Source of the DNA: Candidatus Bathyarchaeota archaeon
GTDB taxonomy: Archaea > Thermoproteota > Bathyarchaeia > Bathyarchaeales > Bathycorpusculaceae
Direction of reading: 5' to 3'
Length of the DNA: 64,000 bases
Assembly: GCA_023488905.1 (NCBI GenBank)
Contig: JAMDCQ010000017.1
Location: 1 to 64,000 of the forward strand
In this document: positions 51,790-61,088 of the stretch, in pieces
Layout: the number at the start of each line of letters is the position of its first letter
Position numbering within the stretch: position 1 is the first letter of the stretch
The notes under the pieces: model-generated
The model's input: only the letters and a program-made list of their open reading frames with translations
Told to the model about the DNA's origin: nothing
Database searches by the model: none
Position numbers and translations under genes: made by a program

Positions 51790-51865
51790 AACAAACACAT
51801 TTGACCTACTGATAAAGCAACATACCGGTCTCTATCCCAAATGCATTTTAAAAATACATTACAGG

Positions 51866-52675
51866 TTAATGTGACCCCTTCGATACTCGACGCAATTCAA
51901 CCCTCAACGACTTAATGTCCTTGCCTCCGTGCAAAGACCCAAACATCCCCACTAACGCTTCCTCAACAAACCGCGCCGGAAAATCCTTAAGCGGCAACCT
52001 AACCCCGTTGACCTCAACCACCAACTCCTCCTTCTTATCCAGTGGACAGCAGCGTTCAGCTGTTTTATCGGCCACAATCGCTTTAGCATATTCATAGCAG
52101 TTCAAGTATCCGCATTGACCTGTAGGATGACACTTTGCGCATTCAGTCAAGTTGGGCAGTAAGGTGAAGGCTTTCTGTTCTACCAAATCGGCAAGTACCC
52201 CCAGTTGAGTTTTGCCGTGAAGCACAGAAATCTTTAACCTAGATACCGCCTGTGTTTCATGGGCAGAGCCAGCGATGATGCCTGAAATGGCAATGGCTAG
52301 TCCATCCGAGAAAGAGGCGGCTTCCTGTGCCGTTTTTGCAGCAATAATTTTAGGCAGAACCGTCTCGTTTTCAAAGCCCTCCAGAACTACAAAGTCCATA
52401 CCACAGAGATAGGGTGCAATCTCGTTTAAGCCAAGTTTTTTGTTAATGAATAGGACCGTTTCGTTCTTTGGGGAAGCCACGACGATGTCTGCACCTGCTT
52501 CAGTGTGTTTCGATGTGTCATGCGAGGCGGCTGGCGGATCTATTGTTTGGGTGTTTGGCATTTCTTTGATTGTGGCTACATGGTAGCCCCGATTTTTCAG
52601 TGTGCGAACTAATTGTTGGGTTAGGGTTGTTTTTCCTGAATGTTTTCCGCCGACTATAGCTATGTATCGTGGCAT
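51866..52675 (-). CDS. mobB: MobB-type molybdopterin guanine dinucleotide synthesis protein
   Basis: About 269 aa. A P-loop GTPase ('IVGGKHSGKTTLTQQLVRTL') of the MobB family, which assists loading of guanine dinucleotide on the molybdenum cofactor. The C-terminal third adds 'CAKCHPTGQCGYLNCYEYAK' and 'RCCPLDKKEELVVEVNG', a cysteine-rich region that may hold an Fe-S cluster; this fused form is known in archaea. ATG 52675 begins the conserved region; no ribosome binding site is visible. No molybdoenzyme is in the window. Confidence 0.88.
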   Translation of the reverse strand: MPRYIAIVGGKHSGKTTLTQQLVRTLKNRGYHVATIKEMPNTQTIDPPAASHDTSKHTEAGADIVVASPKNETVLFINKKLGLNEIAPYLCGMDFVVLEGFENETVLPKIIAAKTAQEAASFSDGLAIAISGIIAGSAHETQAVSRLKISVLHGKTQLGVLADLVEQKAFTLLPNLTECAKCHPTGQCGYLNCYEYAKAIVADKTAERCCPLDKKEELVVEVNGVRLPLKDFPARFVEEALVGMFGSLHGGKDIKSLRVELRRVSKGSH

Positions 52676-52844
52676 CTGAATCAAGAGAGCCAAAAGTAGA
52701 CTGGGTTAATAAATTTTCCATGTCGCAACCGAAACCGAATTTTCACTATGTTGAAAACTACCGCCTCTCTCGGTTGATCTCCCAGCAAAAAATATCAAAT
52801 AACTATACCCAAAAAAGGGGAAGCTGACGAAAACTGCTTATAGT

Positions 52845-53051
52845 TTAGTCTCTTTGGACCACAAAAGTAACTTTCACAACTGCCCTGTACTCAACGATCT
52901 GGTTGTCTTTGACTTTCGCCTTGCAACTCTTCACGTAAATGGATTTGATGTTCTTTACCGTTAAAGCTGCCTCTGCCAAAGCATTCTTAGCCGCGTCCTC
53001 CCAGCTTACAGTTGAACTACCAATCAGCTCGATTACTTTTGCAACTGTTAT
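52845..53051 (-). CDS. Dodecin-family flavin-binding protein
   Basis: About 68 aa. The signature is clear: 'TVAKVIELIGSSTVSWEDAA' then 'AEAALTVKNIKSIYVKSCKA' and 'VEYRAVVKVTFVV'. Dodecins form hollow 12-mers that store riboflavin, FMN or related cofactors; the family Trp (SWEDA) that stacks on flavin is present. The frame has no ATG, GTG or TTG before the conserved start; the best-placed codon is ATA at 53051, 11 nt after GGAG. A TATA-like TATAATAT lies just upstream. Confidence 0.85.
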   Translation of the reverse strand: MTVAKVIELIGSSTVSWEDAAKNALAEAALTVKNIKSIYVKSCKAKVKDNQIVEYRAVVKVTFVVQRD

Positions 53052-53142
53052 TGTTTTGCACTCTCCAAGATATTATACGTGCACTTTCTTTTATTTTTTG
53101 CATATATAGGTAAAGTTTTAAAACAGTTTCAACAAATAAAAT

Positions 53143-53313
53143 GTGGAGATATTTAATCCTGAACCCTTGTTTGAGTGGTTTAAAGATAAATCTGGAAAAT
53201 ACCGTTTTAGACTAAAAGCAGCTAACGGCGAAATAATTGCTACAAGTGAAGCCTATTCTTCAAAAGACGCCTGTGTAGGCAGCATTGAATCGGTAAAAAG
53301 AATGCGCCGATAG
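53143..53313 (+). CDS. DUF1508/YegP-like small protein
   Basis: About 56 aa, short. 'FEWFKDKSGKYRFRLKAANG' and 'EIIATSEAYSSKDACVGSIE', then 'SVKRMR', is the single-repeat YegP/DUF1508 pattern. It starts at GTG 53143 with no clear ribosome binding site; a TATA-like element (TTTTAAAAC) lies about 27 nt upstream, so the message may be leaderless. The function is unknown. Confidence 0.8.
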   Translation: MEIFNPEPLFEWFKDKSGKYRFRLKAANGEIIATSEAYSSKDACVGSIESVKRMRR

Positions 53314-53383
53314 CCAAAATAGTAGAAGTAAACGAGTAAAAGCGAAGCAAGTCTGCTTTCTTTTCGCCCTTCCTTTTTTCAGG

Positions 53384-54829
53384 TTAAGTTTTACTTCTGC
53401 TGAAAAGTTCCCCAACGTATTCGTTTACTGTCTTGTCATGCTTTTTAGCTATCCTCTTCACAGCGTCATTTATGCCCGTGGAGTACTGCACCGCCTTCTT
53501 CGGCTTACCCGCAATCACTGCTGGAACACCGAGGTTTTGAGCAACCTTGCGCAGCACCAGTTTGCGTAGCGTGTCAGGTTTGTTTTCGATTTTGCATTCA
53601 ACAGGCAAAGCCATGGCAAACTCGGCAACCTCATACGAGGCGAAGGGGCACCGCAACTCCACATCATGGAACCCTGTGATTTTGAGGTCCCGCTCCAAGT
53701 TGCTCTCGTGAATGCCGACGACGTCGTTGAACATGGTACGGCGGACTTTTTCGGCTCCGTCTTTGCAGTTTTCGTTGACGTAGCGTTGGTAGCCGCCGAA
53801 CAACTCGTCTGCACCCTGCCCAGCCAGCAGCGCCTTGTGTTTTGCTTCTGCTGCTTGCTCGGCTGCCCAGTAGAATGGTACGCCGATGGCGGCTTTGATG
53901 GGGTCAGCTTCCTCAATTAATTCAACCACTTTGGGTAATGTGGCTTCTACATCGGAGTCTTTGTAGAGGTGTATCTGCATGGGCAAATCCAGCGCTTCCG
54001 AGGCTTCGAGGGCTTCCTCGGTTTCAGGTTGATTCTCCAAACTCACATGTAGTAGGTTAACTTTGACGCCCTGCTTGTTTGCCAAGAACGCAACCACGCT
54101 ACTGTCTAAGCCGCCAGAAAACGCAACCGCCACCTCCTTTAAACCCTGTACACGACGCTTAACCGATTCGACAAGAAGCCCCTCAAGCTCCTGTGCCGCT
54201 TGGTCGAGCGTTATCTGCTTGGGCGGCGTGTAGGTGAGGGTTTTGACTGGTTTGAATTTGAAGCCGTCTTTGTCTGCGAACCCCAAAGTTCCCGGCGGAA
54301 ACGAAGTGGGATTCTCTATTCCGAGTCGCCAGAGCGCCGTGCGGTTGGTTGCGTATGCGGCTATGTCGTGGTTTTCGCCGTAGTAGAGCGGTTGCACTCC
54401 GATGGGGTCTCTGCCTGCAGCTATCCAACCTTCTTTAAGCATCCAAAACGCATAGTCGCCGTCGGCCTGCTCGATTATGGTTTGCAGCGCGGTTTCGCAG
54501 TGTTGGGGTTCTTTGGTTAACTGTTCGGTTAGGGCGGCTTTGGGTACTGGTGCATAAACTCTTCCTTCAAAGGCAACAGCAGCTTCTTCTAATTGCAGGA
54601 AATCGTAGCTGCTTGAAGCGATTGGTCTTGTGCTGATGCAGCCAAGCACGGCGGATGTGTCAAGTCCTTGCCTGTTAACTATACCCAAGGGTTTTTCGAA
54701 AAAGCTTTTTTTGGACGTAACCACTGCAAAATGCGAAACCTGCCCCACATCAAAGGATTGCAGCACATTCAGAACTGTTGTAACTGCGCTGTCTCCATGC
54801 TTATCCAACACTGCAACAGTAACTTTCAT
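53384..54829 (-). CDS. Asparagine-synthetase-like protein without catalytic Cys
   Basis: About 481 aa. The N-terminal half follows the Ntn glutamine-amidotransferase fold ('VAFEGRVYAPVPKAALTEQL', 'DGDYAFWMLKEGWIAAGRDP'), the C-terminal half is the ATP-pyrophosphatase synthetase with 'AVAFSGGLDSSVVAF' and 'LAGQGADELFGGYQRY'. Ordinary AsnB begins MCGI, where Cys2 hydrolyses glutamine. Here the protein begins MKVTVAV, and the only nearby cysteine would lie upstream of this ATG in 'FGCVLG'. It probably uses free ammonia or has another amidation role. ATG 54829 follows GGTG by 10 nt. Confidence 0.83.
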   Translation of the reverse strand: MKVTVAVLDKHGDSAVTTVLNVLQSFDVGQVSHFAVVTSKKSFFEKPLGIVNRQGLDTSAVLGCISTRPIASSSYDFLQLEEAAVAFEGRVYAPVPKAALTEQLTKEPQHCETALQTIIEQADGDYAFWMLKEGWIAAGRDPIGVQPLYYGENHDIAAYATNRTALWRLGIENPTSFPPGTLGFADKDGFKFKPVKTLTYTPPKQITLDQAAQELEGLLVESVKRRVQGLKEVAVAFSGGLDSSVVAFLANKQGVKVNLLHVSLENQPETEEALEASEALDLPMQIHLYKDSDVEATLPKVVELIEEADPIKAAIGVPFYWAAEQAAEAKHKALLAGQGADELFGGYQRYVNENCKDGAEKVRRTMFNDVVGIHESNLERDLKITGFHDVELRCPFASYEVAEFAMALPVECKIENKPDTLRKLVLRKVAQNLGVPAVIAGKPKKAVQYSTGINDAVKRIAKKHDKTVNEYVGELFSRSKT

Positions 54830-54942
54830 CCCTAACACACACCCAAACAATGTACAATGAGATAGTGGTATCGGTGAAACATTAATCTTTAATCGCTTAA
54901 GAAAATTCTAGCTTGCCGTCTTTCGCCTGATTTTCTCACAGG

Positions 54943-55899
54943 TCATTTAGTTAAGGAGCTATTTGAGTTGGTGATATAGCCGGTTGCATAGGCATAAGTC
55001 GGGAGTTCAGCTTCCCCAACTGGAAACACGTACGTCTCACCTGGTTGCAAAACGTAGTCACTCAAGGCGCCCCATCTATTCATGTAATTCCCCATGCTTG
55101 GTATCTGCCCAAACAACGCGACGCTGTTGACAGGGAACGTGCTGTTGTTGTGTACTGTTACGTTAAAATAGCGTACACCTAGAACACCCATTTCAGCCGC
55201 CATGCCATAGTTAGCTGAACCAATTTCCCATGAATAATTGAAGTATCGCTGGAGGAAATTAGGGTTGTCGTTTCTATACACATAGCCGGGTCTTGTCGCG
55301 TTAAAGTATTCATGATATGTGTCATAGTCGGTTTGCACTGAACTGTAACTTACGACCTGTATGTAAGTCTCTGTTTGTGGTATAGTTAATGATTGACCGT
55401 GGATTATGTCGCCAAAGCTGTGTTGGGAGAGGTAGATTGTAAGGTTGTGCGAGTTAAATGGGAATGTGTCTGGGCTTGTAAAACTTAGGGCGATAGTTTC
55501 ATTTTGGTTTGGCTCTATACTAATTGTTGTTATTGGAGTGCTATGATTTAACATATCACGGTATAGATGAACACTTTGCAGAAAAGAAGTCGGTGGGTTT
55601 AATGTAAAATTAGAATCCCATAATCTCAAGGTTGGATTACTTATCTCTGAACTGTCAACCTGTATAGCTAATGTAAGATTACTATAAGAGTTTCTTGTGG
55701 GGTTAACAAGAACTATATTTCCTTCCGTATTATTGTTTCCATACGATACAGGAATGTAACTTGCCACATACAAGCTACCCTGACCTTTGTTTGGCAGAAT
55801 ACCATCGGGTTCTCCGATTAACAAAACGACTGTTACAATCACGCAAAGAATAACTGCTACGGCAGCAACAATTGCTTTTCGCGTAATCTTTCCTTCCAA
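54943..55899 (-). CDS. Membrane-anchored extracytoplasmic protein, unknown
   Basis: About 318 aa. A single N-terminal membrane helix (9-28, 'IVAAVAVILCVIVTVVLLIG') is followed by a large beta-rich domain with many N-x-S/T sequons (NNT, NHS, NQT, NLT). No repeats or catalytic motif are visible. Codon and base use look more A/T-rich than the neighbours. It may be a surface protein under glycosylation. No family is recognised. Confidence 0.55.
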   Translation of the reverse strand: MEGKITRKAIVAAVAVILCVIVTVVLLIGEPDGILPNKGQGSLYVASYIPVSYGNNNTEGNIVLVNPTRNSYSNLTLAIQVDSSEISNPTLRLWDSNFTLNPPTSFLQSVHLYRDMLNHSTPITTISIEPNQNETIALSFTSPDTFPFNSHNLTIYLSQHSFGDIIHGQSLTIPQTETYIQVVSYSSVQTDYDTYHEYFNATRPGYVYRNDNPNFLQRYFNYSWEIGSANYGMAAEMGVLGVRYFNVTVHNNSTFPVNSVALFGQIPSMGNYMNRWGALSDYVLQPGETYVFPVGEAELPTYAYATGYITNSNSSLTK

Positions 55900-56033
55900 A
55901 AATTATTGTTTTGTCACAGGTAATATCTTTTACGAGATTTATTGCCAAACCCAGAAAAATAGCATTAAACAAGTTTGTTCTCGCAAAAGATTAATCTCTA
56001 ATGAGCATACTTCCTCTCTGAGGAAACATTCCC

Positions 56034-57371
56034 TTGCCAATCTTACCTATAGACACAGGCCGCTACGGAACGCCTGAGATGCTTAAAATTTTTGATGAAG
56101 AAACCCGCATGCAGAAGCTGCTCGACGTAGAGGCAGCATTGGCACTAGCACATGCTGAAGTAGGCAACATACCAAAAAAGGTCGCAAAAAAAATCCAAGA
56201 AATGGCTTCAACCAAATACGTTAAGGTTGAGCGGGTTAAAGCAATCGAGAAAGAAATCAAACATGACATCATGTCAATGGTTCGCGCTTTATCCGAGCAA
56301 TGCGGCGAAAGCGGCGCCTACGTACACTACGGCGTAACAAGCTACGACATCGTAGACACCGCCAACGCTCTCCAACTAAAAGACGCCATCGCCGTGCTGG
56401 AAAAGCGCCTCGCCGAATTTAAAGTGGTCCTTCAGAAACAAGCCGCCAAATACAAAGATACGGTTATGATTGGCAGAACACATGGCCAACACGCCCTCCC
56501 CATAACTCTTGGTTTCAAGTTCGCGGTTTGGGGTTACGAAGTCAACAGGCATCTACAGCGTCTTGACGAATGCAAAAAGCGTGTCGTAGCTGGCAAGATC
56601 AGCGGCGCCGTCGGCACCCAAGCAGGCATCGGCGAATATGCGGCAGAAATCCAAGAACTCGTAATGAAACGGCTTGGAATCCACGCAGCCGAAATCTCCA
56701 CCCAAATTGTCCAACGGGACCGCTATGCAGAACTTATCGGAATCTACGCCATGATTGCCACTTCTCTGGAGAACTTTGCAACCGAAATCCGAGAACTACA
56801 GCGCCCTGAAATCGCAGAGGTCTTCGAATCATTCGAGGCAAAGAAGCAGGTCGGCAGCTCCACCATGCCCCACAAGCAGAATCCCGAAACCTGCGAACGC
56901 GTCTGTGGTTTAGCAAGAATAGTCCGCAGCTCAGAGATCCCCGCACTCGAAGACATGGTTACCTGGCACGAGCGCGACTTAACCCAGTCATCCACTGAAC
57001 GCTTTGTACTTCCCGAATCAAGCATACTGCTCGATTACATTCTTAGCTTGACAGTTAACGTGGTCGCTAACCTCCGCGTCGACAGTCAACGCATGCTAAC
57101 CAACCTCTCAATAACTGAGGGCCGATCAATGTCGGAATCTGTCATGATAACACTCGTCAAGAAAGGTGTACCCCGACAGGAAGCCCACGAACTACTCCGA
57201 CAACTCACCATAAAAAGCGCCTCTGAACACAAACCCTTCAAGCAGACTTTGATGGAAGACAAATTGGTCAGCAGCAAACTGTCGGAAAAAGAAATCGACT
57301 ACGCGCTAAACCCGAAAAATTACCTCGGCACATCAGTGAAACAGGCAGAGCAGTTCGCGCAGAGCGTTTAG
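56034..57371 (+). CDS. purB: Adenylosuccinate lyase
   Basis: About 445 aa. Two steps of purine synthesis (SAICAR to AICAR, adenylosuccinate to AMP). The fumarase-superfamily signature 'GSSTMPHKQNPETCERV' and the 'GRTHGQHALPITLGFKF' region are intact. It starts at TTG. It is convergent with the helicase gene, overlapping by 4 nt. Confidence 0.94.
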   Translation: MPILPIDTGRYGTPEMLKIFDEETRMQKLLDVEAALALAHAEVGNIPKKVAKKIQEMASTKYVKVERVKAIEKEIKHDIMSMVRALSEQCGESGAYVHYGVTSYDIVDTANALQLKDAIAVLEKRLAEFKVVLQKQAAKYKDTVMIGRTHGQHALPITLGFKFAVWGYEVNRHLQRLDECKKRVVAGKISGAVGTQAGIGEYAAEIQELVMKRLGIHAAEISTQIVQRDRYAELIGIYAMIATSLENFATEIRELQRPEIAEVFESFEAKKQVGSSTMPHKQNPETCERVCGLARIVRSSEIPALEDMVTWHERDLTQSSTERFVLPESSILLDYILSLTVNVVANLRVDSQRMLTNLSITEGRSMSESVMITLVKKGVPRQEAHELLRQLTIKSASEHKPFKQTLMEDKLVSSKLSEKEIDYALNPKNYLGTSVKQAEQFAQSV

Positions 57372-59656
57372 AAGTCAAAGAGCCCTTTCTGTTGAGCTTC
57401 CTCAGGAGCTTTACTGGCTTTGCTGAGGCTCTCCCATTCATCCTTCTTTATGTAGCCGCCGACTTGTTCCTTGATTTTCTTCGCCAATCGGGGGCCAACG
57501 GAGGGCAGGGCAGTTAATTCTTCGATGGAGGCGTGTTTGAGGTCGTCGACAGTTTGGAAGCCTGAGTTGAAGATTATGCGGCCTCTGACTCTGCCGACGC
57601 CTTCCAGCGCGACAATCGGCATGAGTTCACGCTTTATGCCCTTCGACACCCGCTCAACCAACTCGTTAGCAAGTGCGGTTACTTCCTTGTTTTTGGCAAC
57701 CACAGGCGACAACTCCTCCGTGGCATGCAGCAGCCACTTGGCGTTCTCAATCGTGCGGTACAAGTCGCCCGGCTGCACATTGAACCGCTCAAGGATTTTC
57801 TCTTCAGGCAACTCTTCAATCCAGTTGTTCATGACCATGGCGGTTTTGACTTCGCCTAAAAAGTCTGCGTAGCCGATGTGGTCACCCCACTGATCGGGAA
57901 TTTCGACGAAGAGTTCCTGCTTGTGGTCTTCGGTGACTACGGCGAGTTTGTCCATTTCGCGTTGGTAGGGGCGCATGATGGGTCCCATGTCGGGGGTGTG
58001 TGCGATGAGTTGGAGGAGGCTGAATTCGGTTAGGATTGGCGGTTTGGTTTGGAGTGCGTCGCGGATTATGACGCCGCTGAGGGGGTCGATGTATAGTTCG
58101 CTTATGCGTTTACCGAAGCTGGTTGCGCGTATGTCGTCGCTGCCAACGACGTATATCATTTTTTCGTCATGCAGAAAGCGCAGGATTTTGTTGATGACGC
58201 TTTGGATGGCTTTTACGTCGTATTGGTAGGCGTAGAAGGTTTTGCCAAAAAAGTTGTAGATGCCCTGCTCAGTGTGCGCGTAGTCCGAGGCGATGGTTGA
58301 TAACACGTGGGTGCGGATGATTTTCTCCACCGCCAACCTTGACCAGATGCGCTCGGGTTTAGCGAGGACGTAGCTTTCCATGAGGTAGTCGGCTTCATCG
58401 GAGGTTTTGGCGATAAGGACAGATTCTCCGAACTTGTCATACTTCGGTCGCCCCGCTCTGCCCGCCATCTGCTTATAATCGAGCACACTGATGGGATAGT
58501 TGCCCAAGCCCGCCTCAAAACGTCGGTAATCCTGAATGATAACCGTGCGTGCGGGTAAGTTGACGCCCCAAGCCAACGTCGGCGTCGCAGTCAACACCTT
58601 GATTTTGCGCTCTTTAAACGCGTCTTCGATGATTTTGCGGTGCGCCCCCGACAGCCCCGCATGATGATAAGCCACGGCGCAGCGGACAAGGTCGGCGAGT
58701 TCATCGCTCATCTGTGTGTGTTCGCCTGAGTCGAGGATTTTTTTTGCCTCCTTCTCAAGGGCACCTTTGGTTTGTTGTTCAAGGCTTTTTTTAACGAGCT
58801 TCGAGCCGCTTTTGGGAACGAGCACTTTGTCCATGTGGCTGGCAACGGTTTTAGCCGCTGAAACAGCGTTTTTGCGGGTGGAAGCAAAAATCAGGGCTTG
58901 ACCGCCGTTCCGCAGCGTGTTTAGGACCATGTTGACGACGGTTAGACGGGTTTCCTGCTCGATTTTTCGGGATTCACCGTCGCGGTACTGGATTTCTTCT
59001 TGGAGAATCACGCCTTCTTTGAGGTTGATGGGGCGCCATGTGGTGACTATGTGTTTGGCGTTTAGCCACCCAGCGATTTCATCCACGTTGTTGATGGTGG
59101 CGCTTAGGGCGAGGATTTGGATGTGGGGGTTACACTGCATGAGGCGGGCGAGAACAATCTCTAAGGTTGGTCCTCGTCCGGCATCGTTTAAAAGATGCAC
59201 CTCGTCGGCTATGACTGCTGAAATGCTATCCATCCACTTCGCTCGGTGTCGGAGAAGCGAGTCTGCCTTTTCGTTGGTGGTTACGATTATGTCGTAGCGT
59301 TGGAGCCAGTTGTCGGCGGTGTCGAAGTCGCCGGTGCTGATTCCGACAGCCACTTTGCCGCCGTCGGGTTTAGTGATAGAAGTGTACTTTTGGAATTCCT
59401 CAAACTTTTCGCTCGCCAACGCGCGCAGCGGAGAGAGGTAGATGACTTTGCCGCCGTTTTCCAAAACATGCTTCATGGCGCAGAGTTCCGCAATCAAAGT
59501 TTTGCCTGAGGCAGTGGGGCTTGCCAGCACAATGTTGCATCCGTCAAGCACTCCTGCCCGTATGCAATCCTCCTGAGGCGGAAACAACTCACAAATCCCG
59601 ATGCCTAAGAGGACTTCTTTGACTGATTGGGGCACTGATAACTCTGCTATTTTCAA
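57368..59656 (-). CDS. hel308: Hel308-type DNA helicase
   Basis: About 762 aa. SF2 (Ski2-like) 3'-5' helicase acting at stalled forks. Walker A 'ASPTASGKT' (45-53), DEVH box (151-154), motif VI 'QMAGRAGRPKYD', and the C-terminal helix-hairpin-helix 'LTALPSVGPRLAKKIKEQVG' are visible. The last residues 'QQKGLFDF' read as a PCNA-interacting motif (Q-x2-L-x-D-F type). Full length. Convergent with purB. Confidence 0.92.
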   Translation of the reverse strand: MKIAELSVPQSVKEVLLGIGICELFPPQEDCIRAGVLDGCNIVLASPTASGKTLIAELCAMKHVLENGGKVIYLSPLRALASEKFEEFQKYTSITKPDGGKVAVGISTGDFDTADNWLQRYDIIVTTNEKADSLLRHRAKWMDSISAVIADEVHLLNDAGRGPTLEIVLARLMQCNPHIQILALSATINNVDEIAGWLNAKHIVTTWRPINLKEGVILQEEIQYRDGESRKIEQETRLTVVNMVLNTLRNGGQALIFASTRKNAVSAAKTVASHMDKVLVPKSGSKLVKKSLEQQTKGALEKEAKKILDSGEHTQMSDELADLVRCAVAYHHAGLSGAHRKIIEDAFKERKIKVLTATPTLAWGVNLPARTVIIQDYRRFEAGLGNYPISVLDYKQMAGRAGRPKYDKFGESVLIAKTSDEADYLMESYVLAKPERIWSRLAVEKIIRTHVLSTIASDYAHTEQGIYNFFGKTFYAYQYDVKAIQSVINKILRFLHDEKMIYVVGSDDIRATSFGKRISELYIDPLSGVIIRDALQTKPPILTEFSLLQLIAHTPDMGPIMRPYQREMDKLAVVTEDHKQELFVEIPDQWGDHIGYADFLGEVKTAMVMNNWIEELPEEKILERFNVQPGDLYRTIENAKWLLHATEELSPVVAKNKEVTALANELVERVSKGIKRELMPIVALEGVGRVRGRIIFNSGFQTVDDLKHASIEELTALPSVGPRLAKKIKEQVGGYIKKDEWESLSKASKAPEEAQQKGLFDF

Positions 59657-59771
59657 TTTTTTCGCCGGATAAGTTTGATTGTCGGTATGTATGGTTTGGT
59701 TGGTTATTAGGTTTTTTTAGTGACTCGTGGCTTTTTTGCCCTTTCCTTACATTTTTATTTACATATAGAAG

Positions 59772-59784
59772 TTAACACTGTTAT
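59772..59784. promoter_or_regulatory. Sulfur-gene operator site 4 (iscS operon)
   Basis: TTAAC-ACT-GTTAT, matching the metY, regulator and cysK sites in both half-sites with one change. It lies about 80 nt before the iscS-type gene, just after a TATA-like TTTTTATTTA. Confidence 0.5.
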
Positions 59785-59862
59785 GGGTTAGGTTTTTGTA
59801 GTAGAATCTGCATTAGCACTGTGACGAGTTATCTGTCCCAAAATTTTATGGTAGGAAACTGT

Positions 59863-61086
59863 ATGGTTGAAAACGTAAAAGAACTCCTCAAACTCCACGA
59901 AAGCATCACCCACGAAGTGTACCTCGACAACGAAAACTCCACCATCGTCCCCCAAGAAGTCCTCGACGCCATGCTCCCCTACTACAACAAAAAAGCCTAC
60001 GGCAACCCCACGCTGACCCACAAACCAGGCTGGGAAGCCTTCGAAACCATCATGGGCTGCTTCGGCAAAATCAGCAAGTACATGGGCGCCAAAAACCTCG
60101 AAGAAATCACCTTCACCCCAAGCGAAACCGAAGCCAACAACCTCGCCATAATGGCATCCTGCTTCGCACAGAAAGACAAAGGCAAAAAAATCGTCATCAG
60201 CGAAATCGAACCCATAAACGTCCTCCAAGTCACCGAAATGATGAGCAAATTTGGGTTTTCAACCACCAAAATCCCCGTCAACAGCGAAGGCTTCATCAAC
60301 CTCGAAAAACTCAAAGAAGCAATAGACAGCCAAACCGTACTAGTCAGCATCGCAGCGGTAAACAACGAAGTCGGCACCATCCAACCCATCAAAGAAGCAG
60401 TCGACATAGTCAAAACCAAAAACCCCAACACACTGTTCCACACTGACGCCTCAGACGCATACGGCAGAATCCCCCTAAACGTCCAGCAACTCGGCGTAGA
60501 TATGGCAACGGTGAGCAGCTTCAAAATCCAGGGACCCCGCGGCATAGGCGCATTCTACCTAAAAGAAGGCGTCAATTTGGAACGCATCTTGGAAGGCCCC
60601 ATCGGCACCCAAAAACTTTGGCCAGGCGTAGAAAACACTCCCCTAATCGTCGGTTTTACAAAGGCTTCTGAACTGGCATTCACAGACTTCGAGGCTAATG
60701 TGGCAAAACTGCGTGGTCTCCGCGACAAACTAGTTGACGGCATATTCAACGAGTTGACTGATCTGCGGTTTAATGGTCCCAAAGGTGACAAACGCAGCCC
60801 CGACAACGCCAACATAAGCATACTGCGCTGTGAAGGCGAAGCCTTAACCATAGAGCTAAGCCTCAAAGGTGTCTACGTTTCAAGCGGAAGCGCATGCAGC
60901 CGCCGATTACTGCAGCCCAGCCACGTTTTAATCGCAATCGGGCGCATCTTCGAAGAAGCACACGGCAGTATCCTCATGAAAGTTACCCGCAGCCACACAG
61001 AAGACGATATATCTTACGTTCTAGACGTTTTACCATCAGCAGTGAATCGTATAAGAGGGATAGTTGGCTCAACAGGAGTGCACTAA
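59863..61086 (+). CDS. IscS-like cysteine desulfurase, divergent PLP pocket
   Basis: About 407 aa. A fold-type I PLP enzyme that should supply sulfur for Fe-S clusters. The PLP lysine K221 ('VSSFKIQGPRGIG') and the catalytic Cys345 loop ('VSSGSACSRRLLQPSHVL') are kept. But three pocket residues of IscS are changed: the stacking His ('TEH' motif) is replaced in 'EIEPINVL', the Gln of 'DATQ' is Asp in 'TDASDA', and the His before the lysine is Phe. It may work slowly or on another substrate. ATG 59863 follows AGGAAACTGT. It leads the iscS-iscU-sufS operon. Confidence 0.85.
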   Translation: MVENVKELLKLHESITHEVYLDNENSTIVPQEVLDAMLPYYNKKAYGNPTLTHKPGWEAFETIMGCFGKISKYMGAKNLEEITFTPSETEANNLAIMASCFAQKDKGKKIVISEIEPINVLQVTEMMSKFGFSTTKIPVNSEGFINLEKLKEAIDSQTVLVSIAAVNNEVGTIQPIKEAVDIVKTKNPNTLFHTDASDAYGRIPLNVQQLGVDMATVSSFKIQGPRGIGAFYLKEGVNLERILEGPIGTQKLWPGVENTPLIVGFTKASELAFTDFEANVAKLRGLRDKLVDGIFNELTDLRFNGPKGDKRSPDNANISILRCEGEALTIELSLKGVYVSSGSACSRRLLQPSHVLIAIGRIFEEAHGSILMKVTRSHTEDDISYVLDVLPSAVNRIRGIVGSTGVH

Positions 61087-61088
61087 AC

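Larger units (their letters stand above)
51430..51865. other. Gene-free stretch with repeat B copy 3 and a partial repeat A
   Basis: About 436 bp with no credible gene. It holds repeat B copy 3 on the minus strand (51553-51649) and a repeat A-like part (51698-51789). Confidence 0.55.
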
